DNA of 64,000 nucleotides. Source: Betaproteobacteria bacterium. Its GTDB lineage: Bacteria > Pseudomonadota > Gammaproteobacteria > Burkholderiales > Casimicrobiaceae. Position 1 is the first letter of the stretch. Each line of letters starts with the position of its first letter. Below the pieces are notes generated by a model that did not search any database, was not told where the DNA came from, and worked only from the letters and a program-made list of their open reading frames with translations. The stretch covers positions 121,674 to 185,673 of the forward strand of contig JAAFJO010000007.1 of the NCBI GenBank assembly GCA_013298145.1, in the 5' to 3' direction. Below, one piece after another: positions 9,889-20,131 of the stretch. Made by a program: the position numbers and the translations under genes.

Positions 9889-10911
9889 CTATACATGCCA
9901 CTCAGTCTCCGCAAGTAGCGCAAATGAAATCAACCAATGTGTGCTGACGTATTCGCCACCCGTGATCGCGGCTTGCGCTGCAACCTCCGACGCGCCCGCA
10001 AGTTCGCCAAAGCGTTGCCAACGTGGATCGTGTGTATCAAGGGACTGCATGATCCCACGCAGGCACCACGCACGTGAAAGGTTCAGCCCGTGGTTATGCA
10101 CGAGCCTCGCGTCGGACTCATTTGCAACCTGATTCGCTCCGAATCCCTCATAGTGACCCGCCTTGAGATCCGGCAAGAAATCGTCTAACCAGTGGCGAAA
10201 TTCAATCATCGGCAGCGTGATCGACATCAATAGCGATTCGGTCAACGCGGGCGAGAGAAAGTCCTCGGCCGAAAAATCGTAGGCCATCCGGTAATCAACA
10301 TCGTTATCAAACCATGCGTGCGCTTTATCGTGAACGAGTTCAATGAAATCCAAGTCGCCCACGGTGGTCGCGTAGCGGAGCGCATGAATCATTGAAAAGG
10401 CGCTATTTGAATGAACGCCATGGCGCACGGGCGCAGGTGCATTGCGCAAGTGATCGAACATCGCATCTGACAAATAATCTGCGAGCGGCTGTAAGCCCGC
10501 ACGCCACGCCTTTGCTTGGGGATGAACGCATACTGCCAATTCTGCGTAGAGCTTTAGGACCCATCCCCACCCGTAAGGGCGCTCCCAGAACTTGTTCCCA
10601 AATTTCTCGAAGTACAGCACCTCCTTTTCAGCGCGCCCAGAGGTGAATTGGCGATCAAACCATGCGCTGATCGCCTTCGCTTCGGCCGAGCTCGGATGCA
10701 GGTTCAAGAGCCTTGCGAGCGACCAATGCATATGAACACACGAGTGCCAATCGAAACTTCCGAAGAAGAGCGGGTGCTGCGTGGACGGTCGCAGATCGAC
10801 GCAAGCGTCTGCGCTATCCGCTAAATGCATCACGAAGTTTGGAAACTCGCGTCTAACATTTTCAAGCGCTGCGTGCGCGTACGCAGCGTGTGGCGGAGTT
10901 ATCTCATTCAT
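9889..10911 (-). CDS. DUF2891-like protein
   Basis: ORF 9889..11118 with likely start at internal ATG 10911 (MNEITPPHAAYAHAALENVRREFPNF...HPLFFGSFDWHSCVHMHW). Confidence 0.8.
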   Translation of the reverse strand: MNEITPPHAAYAHAALENVRREFPNFVMHLADSADACVDLRPSTQHPLFFGSFDWHSCVHMHWSLARLLNLHPSSAEAKAISAWFDRQFTSGRAEKEVLYFEKFGNKFWERPYGWGWVLKLYAELAVCVHPQAKAWRAGLQPLADYLSDAMFDHLRNAPAPVRHGVHSNSAFSMIHALRYATTVGDLDFIELVHDKAHAWFDNDVDYRMAYDFSAEDFLSPALTESLLMSITLPMIEFRHWLDDFLPDLKAGHYEGFGANQVANESDARLVHNHGLNLSRAWCLRGIMQSLDTHDPRWQRFGELAGASEVAAQAAITGGEYVSTHWLISFALLAETEWHV

Positions 10912-11147
10912 AAGCCAAAGTCTATGCGGATCGGGTGCGGTTGCGCTACTATTTGCTGCAACCAACGAGGTTGCCACGAACGCGCGGCACCTCGTTTTTT
11001 TACGCCCTCCGCACCGATTTGAATCGTTAGTCTTTGTCGTCACACGGCTTATTGTTGCGTTGAGAGACGAAGGCCGCAGGCCGAAGTGCCTACGTTCGAG
11101 CAAACTGGGCGAATCCAACAGAAAGAGTTCGAGCCAAGAAAGCGCTT

Positions 11148-12197
11148 ATGCGAATCGAAGAAGAGTTAAAGCTAGACTTCAAAGACGTTTTATTCCGCCC
11201 CAAACGCTCCACGCTGGGCTCGCGCGCGAAAGTTGATCTCGTTCGCGAATACACCTATCGGCACTCGCATGCGACGAGCAAATCTATCCCGATTATTGCG
11301 GCCAATATGGACACCGTCGGCACCTTCGAGATGGCGAGCGCGCTGGGTAAACATGGCATGCACGTGGCGCTACATAAGCACTACGGCGTTGATGACTATG
11401 CCAAGTTCTTCAACGCGTCGAACGCAACGACGCACGCACATGCGTTTTATTCGCTCGGCATCCTCGATCACGATCTCGAAAAGTTCAAACAAGTTCGCAA
11501 TCACACAGGCGACGAAATCAAGTTCGTTTGTATTGACGTTGCCAATGGCTACACAGAAACCTTTATTGATTTTGTAAAGAAATTCCGGGATCTTTTTCCC
11601 ACCATCACCATCATGGCAGGTAACGTCGTCACCGCTGACATTACGGAAGCGTTGATCCTTGCGGGCGCAGATATTGTGAAAGTCGGCATTGGGCCGGGAA
11701 GTGTTTGTACAACGAGAAAAATGACAGGGGTCGGCTATCCACAGCTCTCAGCCATTATTGAGTGCGCAGACGCGGCGCATGGCCTGGGCGGACATATCTG
11801 CGGTGACGGCGGCTGCACGGTGCCAGGCGATGTGGCGAAGGCCTTTGGGGGCGGTGCCGATTTCGTCATGCTCGGCGGCATGCTCGCCGCACACGACGAA
11901 TCTGGCGGCGAGATCGTGCAAAAGGATGGAAAAACTTACCGTAAGTTCTACGGTATGAGTAGTGACGTGGCCATGGAGAAGTACGCCGGCGGCGTTGCCA
12001 AATACCGCGCGAGCGAGGGTAAGGAAGTGCTCCTTCCAGCGCGAGGGCCGATCGAAAACACGGTGCAAGAGGTGCTAGGCGGCCTACGCTCAACCTGCAC
12101 CTACGTCGGGGCGCGAAAGCTCAAAGACCTCTCAAAATGCACGACCTTTGTTCGCGTTTCCCAGCAAATCAATGAAGTGTACGGGCGCGCGCAGTAG
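11148..12197 (+). CDS. guaC: GMP reductase
   Basis: 349 aa; [23 protein letters not shown]...[17 protein letters not shown]...[24 protein letters not shown]. Confidence 0.95.
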   Translation: MRIEEELKLDFKDVLFRPKRSTLGSRAKVDLVREYTYRHSHATSKSIPIIAANMDTVGTFEMASALGKHGMHVALHKHYGVDDYAKFFNASNATTHAHAFYSLGILDHDLEKFKQVRNHTGDEIKFVCIDVANGYTETFIDFVKKFRDLFPTITIMAGNVVTADITEALILAGADIVKVGIGPGSVCTTRKMTGVGYPQLSAIIECADAAHGLGGHICGDGGCTVPGDVAKAFGGGADFVMLGGMLAAHDESGGEIVQKDGKTYRKFYGMSSDVAMEKYAGGVAKYRASEGKEVLLPARGPIENTVQEVLGGLRSTCTYVGARKLKDLSKCTTFVRVSQQINEVYGRAQ

Positions 12198-12327
12198 CGC
12201 ACGCGCTAAGCCACCATCCAACGCCCCATCGCGAGCGAGAGGTTTGCCCGCTTGCTACCCGGCGCTAGCTTGCCTATAGTGGCACGATTCGGCGAAAAGC
12301 CGAAAAGCATGAAAACAAGGAGAGACA

Positions 12328-13356
12328 ATGAAACTGAAATTACTCGCGACCGCAATGGTCGCCGCAGCGCTTTCTTCGCCGCACGTATCGGCGCAAGATA
12401 AAGGCAACTTAAACATCTATTGTTCAATGCAGCTGGAGTGGTGCCAGCTTGCGGGCAACGAATTTCAAAAGCAGACCGGTATCAAGGTCAACGTATCGCA
12501 CAAAGGCTCGGGCGAGACTTTTGCGCAGATTAAAGCCGAAGCAAGTAACCCGAAGGGCGATGTCTGGTTCGGCGGCACGGGTGACCCGCATTTGCAAGCG
12601 GCTGAAGAAAACCTGACCGAGGTTTATCAGTCGCCGATGATGAAAGATTTGCATCCATGGGCCACTTTTCAAGCGCAGATCTCAGGCTTCAAAACAGTGG
12701 GCATTTATGCCGGTGCGCTCGGCTTTGGCTTCAACACGGAGCTTCTCGCGAAGAAGAAAATTGAAGCGCCAAAGTGCTGGGCTGATCTGATTAAGCCTGA
12801 GCTTAAAGGCGACGTACAAATGGCGAACCCCTCAGCGTCGGGCACGGCCTACACCGCACTCGCCACCCTTGTGCAGGTGATGGGGGAAGACAAAGCGTTC
12901 GAATACTTGAAAGCGCTACATCGAAACATTTCTCAGTACCCGCGCTCCGGTACAGGCCCCGTCAAAGCGGCGGCACGCGGCGAAACAGCGGTCAGTGTTT
13001 CTTTCATGCACGATGTCCCCGGCGAGCAAAAGAACGGCTTTCCTGTCGGCATGAGCGCGCCGTGCGAAGGCACAGGCTACGAGGTCGGCTCGATGTCGAT
13101 CATGAAGGGCGCACGCAACATGGAAAACGCGAAGAAGTTCTACGATTGGGCGCTCACACCCGACGCGCAAAAGCTCGCTGCACAAGCCAAGCAATATCAA
13201 TTGCCATCGAATAAAAACGCGCCGCAGCCGCCCGAAGCGCCACGCTTCGCCCAGATGAAGCTGATCCAGTACGACTTCAAAAAGTATGGCTCATCCGCCG
13301 AGCGTAAACGCTTGCTAGAGAAGTGGGAGAAAGAGGTCAACTCCATCCCTCGATAG
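12328..13356 (+). CDS. ABC transporter substrate-binding protein (Fe(III)-type extracellular binding protein family)
   Basis: 342 aa with signal peptide; LNIYCSMQLEWCQLAGNEFQKQTGIKVNVSHKGSGETFAQIKAEASNPKGDVWFGGTGDPH. Confidence 0.85.
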   Translation: MKLKLLATAMVAAALSSPHVSAQDKGNLNIYCSMQLEWCQLAGNEFQKQTGIKVNVSHKGSGETFAQIKAEASNPKGDVWFGGTGDPHLQAAEENLTEVYQSPMMKDLHPWATFQAQISGFKTVGIYAGALGFGFNTELLAKKKIEAPKCWADLIKPELKGDVQMANPSASGTAYTALATLVQVMGEDKAFEYLKALHRNISQYPRSGTGPVKAAARGETAVSVSFMHDVPGEQKNGFPVGMSAPCEGTGYEVGSMSIMKGARNMENAKKFYDWALTPDAQKLAAQAKQYQLPSNKNAPQPPEAPRFAQMKLIQYDFKKYGSSAERKRLLEKWEKEVNSIPR

Positions 13357-13617
13357 CCCAACGAACGCGACCCCGATTTTCGAGCTGTGCGCTCGGAATC
13401 GGGGCTTGGGACTGCATCGAGCGTTCGCCAAACAACGCTCGTTCTAGGCAGAAACTGCAGTACGCCAAAACTCTGGCGTAGACGCACACGCAGGGCCAAA
13501 TCAAGAGAAGTTGCGCGCTGCTGCCGCCGCGTTAGCGACATTCTGGACTGGCAAAACAACCCCTGCCCGTGGGTAAATCTCGCTAGTCATTTGTGTCCTT
13601 TTTAGCCACCCAGGAGA

Positions 13618-14352
13618 TCATGATGTGTACTCAAGTTGAGTCTCGAAACATTGGGTGAGCTGCTCGTTGGTTAGTACCGCACTCGGAGCCCCGTAGGCTA
13701 TCGCAGCGCCGCGCCGCAGCAGCAGCGCCTCATCCGCAATTGCGATTGCATCGCGCGGCTCATGCGTCGAAAACGCGATGGCCCAACGACGTGTAGTCGC
13801 AATCTGGCGCAATAATTTCAAAACGAAATCGCGCTGAGCAAGATCGAGATGGGCAAACGGTTCATCAAGCAACCAAAGCGAGTTTGGCGCGTTGCCCAAC
13901 TGGTATAAAGATCGTGCGAGCTGTACGCGCAGCAGCTCCCCCGAGGAAAGAGACGCGGCATCTCGATTGACCCACTGCGTCGCGTGACATTCGGCTAATG
14001 CGCCCCGTACACTCTCGGATTGCGGCTCTGAGAAGGGGCGCCCGAGCGATACAAAATCAAATACGCTCAAGGAAAACGTGAGCGGCGGCTCTACGGCATT
14101 CAGCGCTCGTATTTCTGCGAGGGACTCATGCGTATAGACCTCAAGCGGTTTGCCGTTGAGCCTGATCGAACCTGATGTCGCTGCGAACTCACCCGCCAAT
14201 GCCGCGAGCAACGTGCTTTTACCCGCGCCGTTAGCCCCTAACAGCGCTAGCACGCGCCCGCCGCTGAGTGAAAGCGACAGCGAATCAATCAGACGGGTTG
14301 TATTGCGAACCACGTTAAGTGCGTGTGTTTCGAGTACGGGTGGAAGGCTCAT
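13618..14352 (-). CDS. ABC transporter ATP-binding protein (heme/cobalamin/siderophore type)
   Basis: Walker A LLGANGAGKSTLLAALAGE, signature LSSGELLRVQLARSL, Walker B LWLLDEPFAHLD. Confidence 0.92.
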   Translation of the reverse strand: MSLPPVLETHALNVVRNTTRLIDSLSLSLSGGRVLALLGANGAGKSTLLAALAGEFAATSGSIRLNGKPLEVYTHESLAEIRALNAVEPPLTFSLSVFDFVSLGRPFSEPQSESVRGALAECHATQWVNRDAASLSSGELLRVQLARSLYQLGNAPNSLWLLDEPFAHLDLAQRDFVLKLLRQIATTRRWAIAFSTHEPRDAIAIADEALLLRRGAAIAYGAPSAVLTNEQLTQCFETQLEYTS

Positions 14353-15395
14353 AAGCGCTCTGCTCTCAAGCGAGCGTTACTGACCACTAGCGCTAACAAA
14401 ATAGGTACGCCGATAAATGACGTTATTGCACCGACCGGCAGCTCTACCGGGGCTGCAAGCGCACGCGCTATTACATCAGCGATGACGCACAGCAGGGCGC
14501 CGATCACCGCTGCTAGCGGCAGCACGCGCGACGGCTGCGCCCCAACCAGCAAACGCGCGATATGTGGACCCGCGAGTCCGATAAACGCAACGCTTCCACA
14601 AAACGCGGTCACGATCGCAACTGCGAATGCGCAGGCAATGGCCACCCGCGCACGCAGCCCGCGAAGCGACACACCAAGCGTTTTTGCGGTGCGCTCTCCA
14701 AGCGCGAGCGCGCCGAGCGACCGGCTGTCGCGCAGAAGCATTGCCATCGCGAGCAGCGACACACTGATCATTGCGGCAACCGCGCCCCACGACTGGTTCG
14801 AAAAGCTGCCAAGCATCCAGAACGCGAGCGTGCGCAGCTGCGCTTCTGTTGCAAGCGAGGTCACCAACGCAAGCCCCGCAGCGCAAGCTGCATTGAGCGC
14901 AACACCAATGAGCAATAGCTGTGCGGTCGCACCGTGGTGCTGTCGTTGGATAAACGCGAGCAACGCAAACATCGCAACACTCGCACCGATCAGCGCACCT
15001 GGCCAAAGCGAAAACGATGAATTCGCCGATAAAAAGACAAGGGACGTCGCAGCCCCCAACGCGGCAGCCGTGGGTACGCCCAGCAAGCCGGGTTCCGCAA
15101 GCGCATTCCGAAACAGAGATTGCATCGCCGCGCCTGCCACGCCGAACGTCGCGCCTGCCGCAAGCGCAGCCAGCACCCGTGGCGCTCGAAGGGAGAGTAA
15201 TACGGAACGTTCTGTATCGCCCAAGCTGCCACTCAAAAAGTCACCCCAGCTGATGGGGTAGGTCCCTACCCCGAGCGACAAAACGCTCACCAGAGAGAGG
15301 ACGCCTAGCGCAATCGACAACGTTTTTGCAAACGACCGTGAACGACTTGGAGCCACGGGTTCAGCGAACAAGATGTGCCTCGACCAACGCCGCAA
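14349..15395 (-). CDS. FecCD/BtuC-family ABC transporter permease
   Basis: 348 aa hydrophobic; RAPRVLAALAAGATFGVAGAAMQSLFRNALAEPGLLGV...GSVAFIGLAGPHIARLLVG. Confidence 0.92.
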   Translation of the reverse strand: MRRWSRHILFAEPVAPSRSRSFAKTLSIALGVLSLVSVLSLGVGTYPISWGDFLSGSLGDTERSVLLSLRAPRVLAALAAGATFGVAGAAMQSLFRNALAEPGLLGVPTAAALGAATSLVFLSANSSFSLWPGALIGASVAMFALLAFIQRQHHGATAQLLLIGVALNAACAAGLALVTSLATEAQLRTLAFWMLGSFSNQSWGAVAAMISVSLLAMAMLLRDSRSLGALALGERTAKTLGVSLRGLRARVAIACAFAVAIVTAFCGSVAFIGLAGPHIARLLVGAQPSRVLPLAAVIGALLCVIADVIARALAAPVELPVGAITSFIGVPILLALVVSNARLRAERL

Positions 15396-16284
15396 CCACG
15401 TCCGGCATGTCGTGGTGAAGCATGTGTCCCGCTCCCTTCACCACAGTGAAATCAATGCTTCGAAACGCGGCAAGGCGCGATGCAAACGTACCTAAGGCAT
15501 GGCCCTCTCGCGAACTTGGGACGACCGTATCGTCGGTGTAGCCGTTCCAAATCTTAGCCTCTGATTCGCTGGCGCCCACCCAGAGTGTGGGCGCGGTCAC
15601 CTCATTCCAAATCGCGATCACTTCTTCAAGGCGATACACCGTCGGGAATGGGAGCTTGTGCGCCGGATCAGCCCGCAGATGCCAGCGTCCATCCGGTCGC
15701 GCTTCGGCCCAGTGATTGGCGAGCCAGAGCGCGCGATCTCGCGTGAGGCGCGGATTGTTCTTTTGCAAGCGGTCTGCGACAGCGTCAGCGGACGCGTAAG
15801 TCGACAACGTGGGCGGTGACTTGATTGCATCGAGCCACTTTCGATAGGCGTTAGGGGCTTTCGAAGCACTCGAATTCGGAATTCCAAAGCCGTCGAGCGA
15901 AACTAATTTCTTCACGCGATGCGGACGAATGCCGGCGTAGATCGAACTCACATTGCCGCCGAGGCTGTGCCCCACCAAATGCACTGGCGATTCCGGACTC
16001 ACGTGATCGATCACCGCCTCCAAATCGGCAAGGTACTCGGCAAACCAGTAGCCGCCTGCCGACTCGCGCGTCCATTCGGTGCCACCATAGCCGCGCTGAT
16101 CCGGCGCGACCACATGCCAATCGCGCTGTAGCGCATCGACCAAGAATTGAAATGAGGCGCCAACGTCCATCCAACCGTGAAGCATCACAACGAGTGGCGC
16201 GTCGTTGGGGCCCCAGTGACGCAATGACAGCGTGTGGCCGCGAAGGGTCAGTGTTTCAATGCGTGAAGTTTTTATTTCAGTCAT
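15361..16284 (-). CDS. Alpha/beta hydrolase
   Basis: 307 aa; VVMLHGWMDVGASF...VHLVGHSLGGNVSSIYAGIRP...GAGHMLHHDMPD. Confidence 0.9.
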   Translation of the reverse strand: MTEIKTSRIETLTLRGHTLSLRHWGPNDAPLVVMLHGWMDVGASFQFLVDALQRDWHVVAPDQRGYGGTEWTRESAGGYWFAEYLADLEAVIDHVSPESPVHLVGHSLGGNVSSIYAGIRPHRVKKLVSLDGFGIPNSSASKAPNAYRKWLDAIKSPPTLSTYASADAVADRLQKNNPRLTRDRALWLANHWAEARPDGRWHLRADPAHKLPFPTVYRLEEVIAIWNEVTAPTLWVGASESEAKIWNGYTDDTVVPSSREGHALGTFASRLAAFRSIDFTVVKGAGHMLHHDMPDVVAALVEAHLVR

Positions 16285-16692
16285 GAGCGAAGCGTAGCAG
16301 CGCTTACGTCAATGAGCGTTTGGGCCGCCTTGGCGCTGGACTGGTTGAATCAAATATGAACGCAAAGCACGTTTGAGTCGCGACGACATCATGACGCGCG
16401 CGCTTTTCTGCGAGGGTATTGGATACCCGCGCTCGACTGCGTGCGAGCGCCGCAGGAATTGAACCACTTTGAGTTCGGAAGTAGGCGAGTGCCGACGAGC
16501 GCGGCGTTCAACCTCGCAGGGGTGTCGCTAACAACCCCACAAAGTGCAGACAAACCTAGGCTGACGCACGGAATGCTTCAATTCACCCGCAACACGGGTA
16601 AACCGTTGATTCTTAATCGAAATCCACCACGCGCCGGCACGACGGAGCAAGCGTCCTCTGGGGTTCGAAAAAATTGACAATCTGCAGGTAAC

Positions 16693-16723
16693 GCCTACTT
16701 TACTGCAAAGTAAGGCTGTTTTT
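16693..16723 (+). terminator. Possible terminator/attenuator hairpin upstream of GntR gene
   Basis: gcctactttactgcaaagtaaggc imperfect inverted repeat followed by tgtttttt. Confidence 0.4.
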
Positions 16724-16730
16724 TAGTAAG

Positions 16731-16764
16731 TTGACAACATACGTTAGCTACTTTTCGTTGTCAA
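16731..16764. promoter_or_regulatory. Candidate operator: TTGACAAC-N18-GTTGTCAA
   Basis: ttgacaac (16731-16738) and gttgtcaa (16757-16764), perfect 8-bp inverted repeat in the leader of the GntR gene. Confidence 0.45.
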
Positions 16765-16929
16765 CGGATGTCGAGAGTATTTGGTAGGTTGTTACGTAAT
16801 CTTGTAATTACGCAATTATCGGCGCACAATTTGTTCTGCTGCAAGCGCGCACGTCCCGCACTGTCTGCGCAAGCGGAGTTGCGCGGAATGCCTGTATCGC
16901 TGCTCAGGAACCCCTTCCCCGAAATCATC

Positions 16930-17628
16930 ATGTCAGACATCATTCCAATACGCGGTTATTCGCTTCACGATCAAGTCGCAGAGCGCGTCCGTGGATTGAT
17001 CTTTGATGCCGCGCTCGCGCCGGGTGACTGGATTGATGAGCTCGCGCTCTGCGAGCGCTGGGAAATCAGCCGCACGCCCCTGCGCGAAGCACTCAAGGTG
17101 CTGGTGGCCGAGGGCTTGGTTGAGCTCGTGCCGCGCCGCGGCTGTCGCGTGGTGGCGATGACTCATGCCGACGCCGATGCACTTTTCCCCATCATGGCGC
17201 TGCTTGAGGGGCGGTGCGCGTTCGAAGCCACGCGCAATGCAGGATCGGGGGAACAACAGGAACTTAAGCGGCTACATCAGACGTTGGAACGCGCAGCAGC
17301 CGCGAACGATATTGATGCTTACTACAAAGCCAATCACGTGTTTCACTCCTACGTGCAGACGCTCGCAAACAATCGTTGGCTTGATCGCGTCACCGGCGAT
17401 CTGCGTCGGTTCGTACGGATGCTGCGCGGGCGTCAGCTCGCGCTGCCCGGTCGAATTTCTGCATCGATTAGCGAACATCGCGTGCTGCTGGCCGCCATGC
17501 TCGATGGCGATGCCGCGCGCGCCGAACGTGCGATGCATGACCACTTGATTACCCAACACGCCGCGCTCAAACAGTTGCGCAAGATCGAGGCCAAAGCAAG
17601 CCGCAATAATCATGGCAACGCTCGCTGA
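16930..17628 (+). CDS. GntR-family (FCD-type) transcriptional regulator of malonate operon
   Basis: MSDIIPIRGYSLHDQVAERVRGLIFDAALAPGDWIDELALCERWEISRTPLREALKVLVAEGLVELVPRRGCRV; ORF track start 16768, ATG 16930 preferred. Confidence 0.88.
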   Translation: MSDIIPIRGYSLHDQVAERVRGLIFDAALAPGDWIDELALCERWEISRTPLREALKVLVAEGLVELVPRRGCRVVAMTHADADALFPIMALLEGRCAFEATRNAGSGEQQELKRLHQTLERAAAANDIDAYYKANHVFHSYVQTLANNRWLDRVTGDLRRFVRMLRGRQLALPGRISASISEHRVLLAAMLDGDAARAERAMHDHLITQHAALKQLRKIEAKASRNNHGNAR

Positions 17629-18955
17629 TATCGCCGCCATTCCCGCCGTGCGCAAGGCCGCAGATCGCATCGGTGAGTACGCGAGTGATCGCATGGTCGC
17701 GCGCGTGCTGCGCGAATGTCATCGCTTGTTATCGGTTCGTGCCGAGGCGAATTCTCCCGCCATCGCGCAGCAAGTGATCGCGCTGCTCGAACAACTCACC
17801 GAGCGAGAGCTTGATGGTTTATTCGGCGGCTTGGTCAATGAGTTCTCGCCCGACCCCGTACGCGTATTGGAAGCCGCGCAAGCCTACGCGAGTGCGCGTG
17901 ATGCAAACTCACTTGCCGCGCTCATGGCAACGACCGAGCCGCCCCGGCAGGAACTCTTTCGTCGATTGAACCGCGCACCCCACGGCACAGCGGCCATCGT
18001 TCGCCTACGCCGACATTTGCTCGGCCGACTCAAAAAGAATCCCGATTGGCACGCGATCGAAGCGGATTTACTGCATCTTTTGTCGTCCTGGTTTAACCCA
18101 GGCTTTCTTGAGATGCGACGCGTAGATTGGAACTCGCCAGCGCACCTGCTTGAGCAGATCATTCAGCACGAAGCAGTTCATGCCATCGACGGCTGGGACG
18201 ATCTTCGCCGTCGGTTGCAGCCGGATCGCCGCTGTTTCGCGTTCTTTCATCCGCAGCTCGCCAACGTGCCACTCATCTTCGTTGAGGTTGCGCTGCTTCA
18301 AGAGATGCCGTCAGCGATTGCGCCGCTGCTCGATAAGCGCGCCGCCATCGGAACAGCGAGCAAATTTCGGGTAGCCGCGTTTTATTCCATCAGCAATTGC
18401 GAACCGGGATTGCGCGGCGTCAACCTCGGCAATTTTTTGATCAAGCGTGTTGCGAACGAGCTTCAACAGGAGCTGCCACAGATTAAAACGTTCTGCACGC
18501 TTTCGCCCATGCCGGGCTTCCTCGCGTGGTTACATAAGCTCGCTTCCCCACTGGTCACGCCCAGACTGAAGTCCGCCGCGAGCCACCGTTTACAAGGCGC
18601 ATACGACGCCCTGCTCAACGCCACGCGACATGAGCTTGCGAGCTTGAACTCGCTCGACATGCTCGGTCAACTCACACAAAAAGAGAACGATGCCCTGCTC
18701 TCGCTCGCGAGCTATTACCTCACCTTCGTGACGCCCGAAAGCAGTGGCGACGCGGTGGCTCGTTTTCATTTGGATAACGGCGCGCGGCTTGAGCGCATTA
18801 ACTTGCTTGCAAACCCCTCAGCCAACGGACTCAAACAATCCGCTGGTTTAATGGTGAACTACTTGTACGACTTGAAGCGGGTAGAGGAATCGCACGAGGC
18901 ATTCGTCAATGGCGAAGTGATTCATTCTCGCGCAGTGAAATCACTGATGGCATAG
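17612..18955 (+). CDS. matA: Malonyl-CoA decarboxylase
   Basis: 447 aa; HAIDGWDDLRRRLQPDRRCFAFFHPQLANVPLIFVEVAL...FYSISNCEPGLRGVNLGNFLIKRV...FCTLSPMPGF. Confidence 0.9.
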   Translation: MATLADIAAIPAVRKAADRIGEYASDRMVARVLRECHRLLSVRAEANSPAIAQQVIALLEQLTERELDGLFGGLVNEFSPDPVRVLEAAQAYASARDANSLAALMATTEPPRQELFRRLNRAPHGTAAIVRLRRHLLGRLKKNPDWHAIEADLLHLLSSWFNPGFLEMRRVDWNSPAHLLEQIIQHEAVHAIDGWDDLRRRLQPDRRCFAFFHPQLANVPLIFVEVALLQEMPSAIAPLLDKRAAIGTASKFRVAAFYSISNCEPGLRGVNLGNFLIKRVANELQQELPQIKTFCTLSPMPGFLAWLHKLASPLVTPRLKSAASHRLQGAYDALLNATRHELASLNSLDMLGQLTQKENDALLSLASYYLTFVTPESSGDAVARFHLDNGARLERINLLANPSANGLKQSAGLMVNYLYDLKRVEESHEAFVNGEVIHSRAVKSLMA

Positions 18956-19006
18956 AAAAATAAATCACCGACAATCAATGCACAATAAATTGCTAAGGAG
19001 GCAATC

Positions 19007-20005
19007 TTGAACCCAATTTCCAAACTCGCGCTACCTGCCGCGCTGATTGCGCTCGGTACGATCGTTCTCGCCGGAGGGGCAATGGCGCAAGCGCCCGCGC
19101 CTTCTGCGAGCTGGCCCGCAAAGCCCGTCACCGTCGTTGTTCCATTCCCAGCAGGTGGCGGCACGGATGCCTTCGCGCGCCCCCTCACCGCGCATCTCTC
19201 CAAAGCGCTCGGACAGCAATTCATCGTCGATAACCGAGGCGGCGCTGGCGGTACCGTCGGGGCGAGCATCGCATCGAAGGCGGCTCCCGATGGCTACACC
19301 TTCTTCCTGGGCGCGGTGCATCATGCGATTGCCCCCTCGCTTTACCCAAAGCTTGATTACGATATTGAGAAGAGCTTCATCCCCGTGGCCTTGGTGTCGT
19401 CGGTGCCGCAAGTCGTTGTCGTCAATCCACAGCGCGTGCCCGCAAACGACCTGAAAGGCTTCATCGAGGCCGCCAAGAAGGCAGACGGAAAGATGAACTA
19501 CGGCTCCGCTGGCAATGGCTCATCACATCATTTGGCGGGCGAGCTTTTCAACGCGGCGGCTGGCGTGAAGATTCAACACATTCCGTACAAGGGCGCAGGC
19601 CCTGCGCTCACCGATTTGGTTGGCGGACAGATCGATGCCATGTTTGACGGCATGGGTTCGTCAGCCGCTCACATCAAAGGCGGTCGCATCAAAGCTCTCG
19701 CAGTCGCATCAGAGGCGCGTGCGCCAGGTTTCCCGAATATTCCGACCACGAAAGAGCTAGGCTTGAATTACACCGTGTCCACTTGGTACGGGCTTTGGGC
19801 ACCAGCGGGCACGCCACCCGCCGTGATTCAAAAATTCCAGGCCGACTTGCGCAAAGCCTTCGCATCTGACGAGCTGAAAGCGATCTGGAATGGCATCGGT
19901 GCGGAAACACCAAACCTCTACGGCGATGCGTTCGGGAAGTTTGTGAATGCAGAAATTAAGCGCTGGGGCGAAGTCGTCAAGACCTCGGGCGCGAAGCTTG
20001 ATTGA
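19007..20005 (+). CDS. Bug-family (tripartite tricarboxylate transporter type) substrate-binding protein
   Basis: 332 aa; WPAKPVTVVVPFPAGGGTDAFARPLTAHLSKALGQQFIVDNRGGAGGTVGASIASKAAPDGYT. Confidence 0.95.
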   Translation: MNPISKLALPAALIALGTIVLAGGAMAQAPAPSASWPAKPVTVVVPFPAGGGTDAFARPLTAHLSKALGQQFIVDNRGGAGGTVGASIASKAAPDGYTFFLGAVHHAIAPSLYPKLDYDIEKSFIPVALVSSVPQVVVVNPQRVPANDLKGFIEAAKKADGKMNYGSAGNGSSHHLAGELFNAAAGVKIQHIPYKGAGPALTDLVGGQIDAMFDGMGSSAAHIKGGRIKALAVASEARAPGFPNIPTTKELGLNYTVSTWYGLWAPAGTPPAVIQKFQADLRKAFASDELKAIWNGIGAETPNLYGDAFGKFVNAEIKRWGEVVKTSGAKLD

Positions 20006-20131
20006 TGGTTGGTTTGAGCGCGGCCTAGGGCGCGCGCTCTTTTGCAGCCTTAGAAATCTCTCGCGCAGCCACTTGAGCTGCGCACACAGACGCAGCGCAT
20101 CTGTGTAGTGCGCGCCTACTGAAACTTTGAA

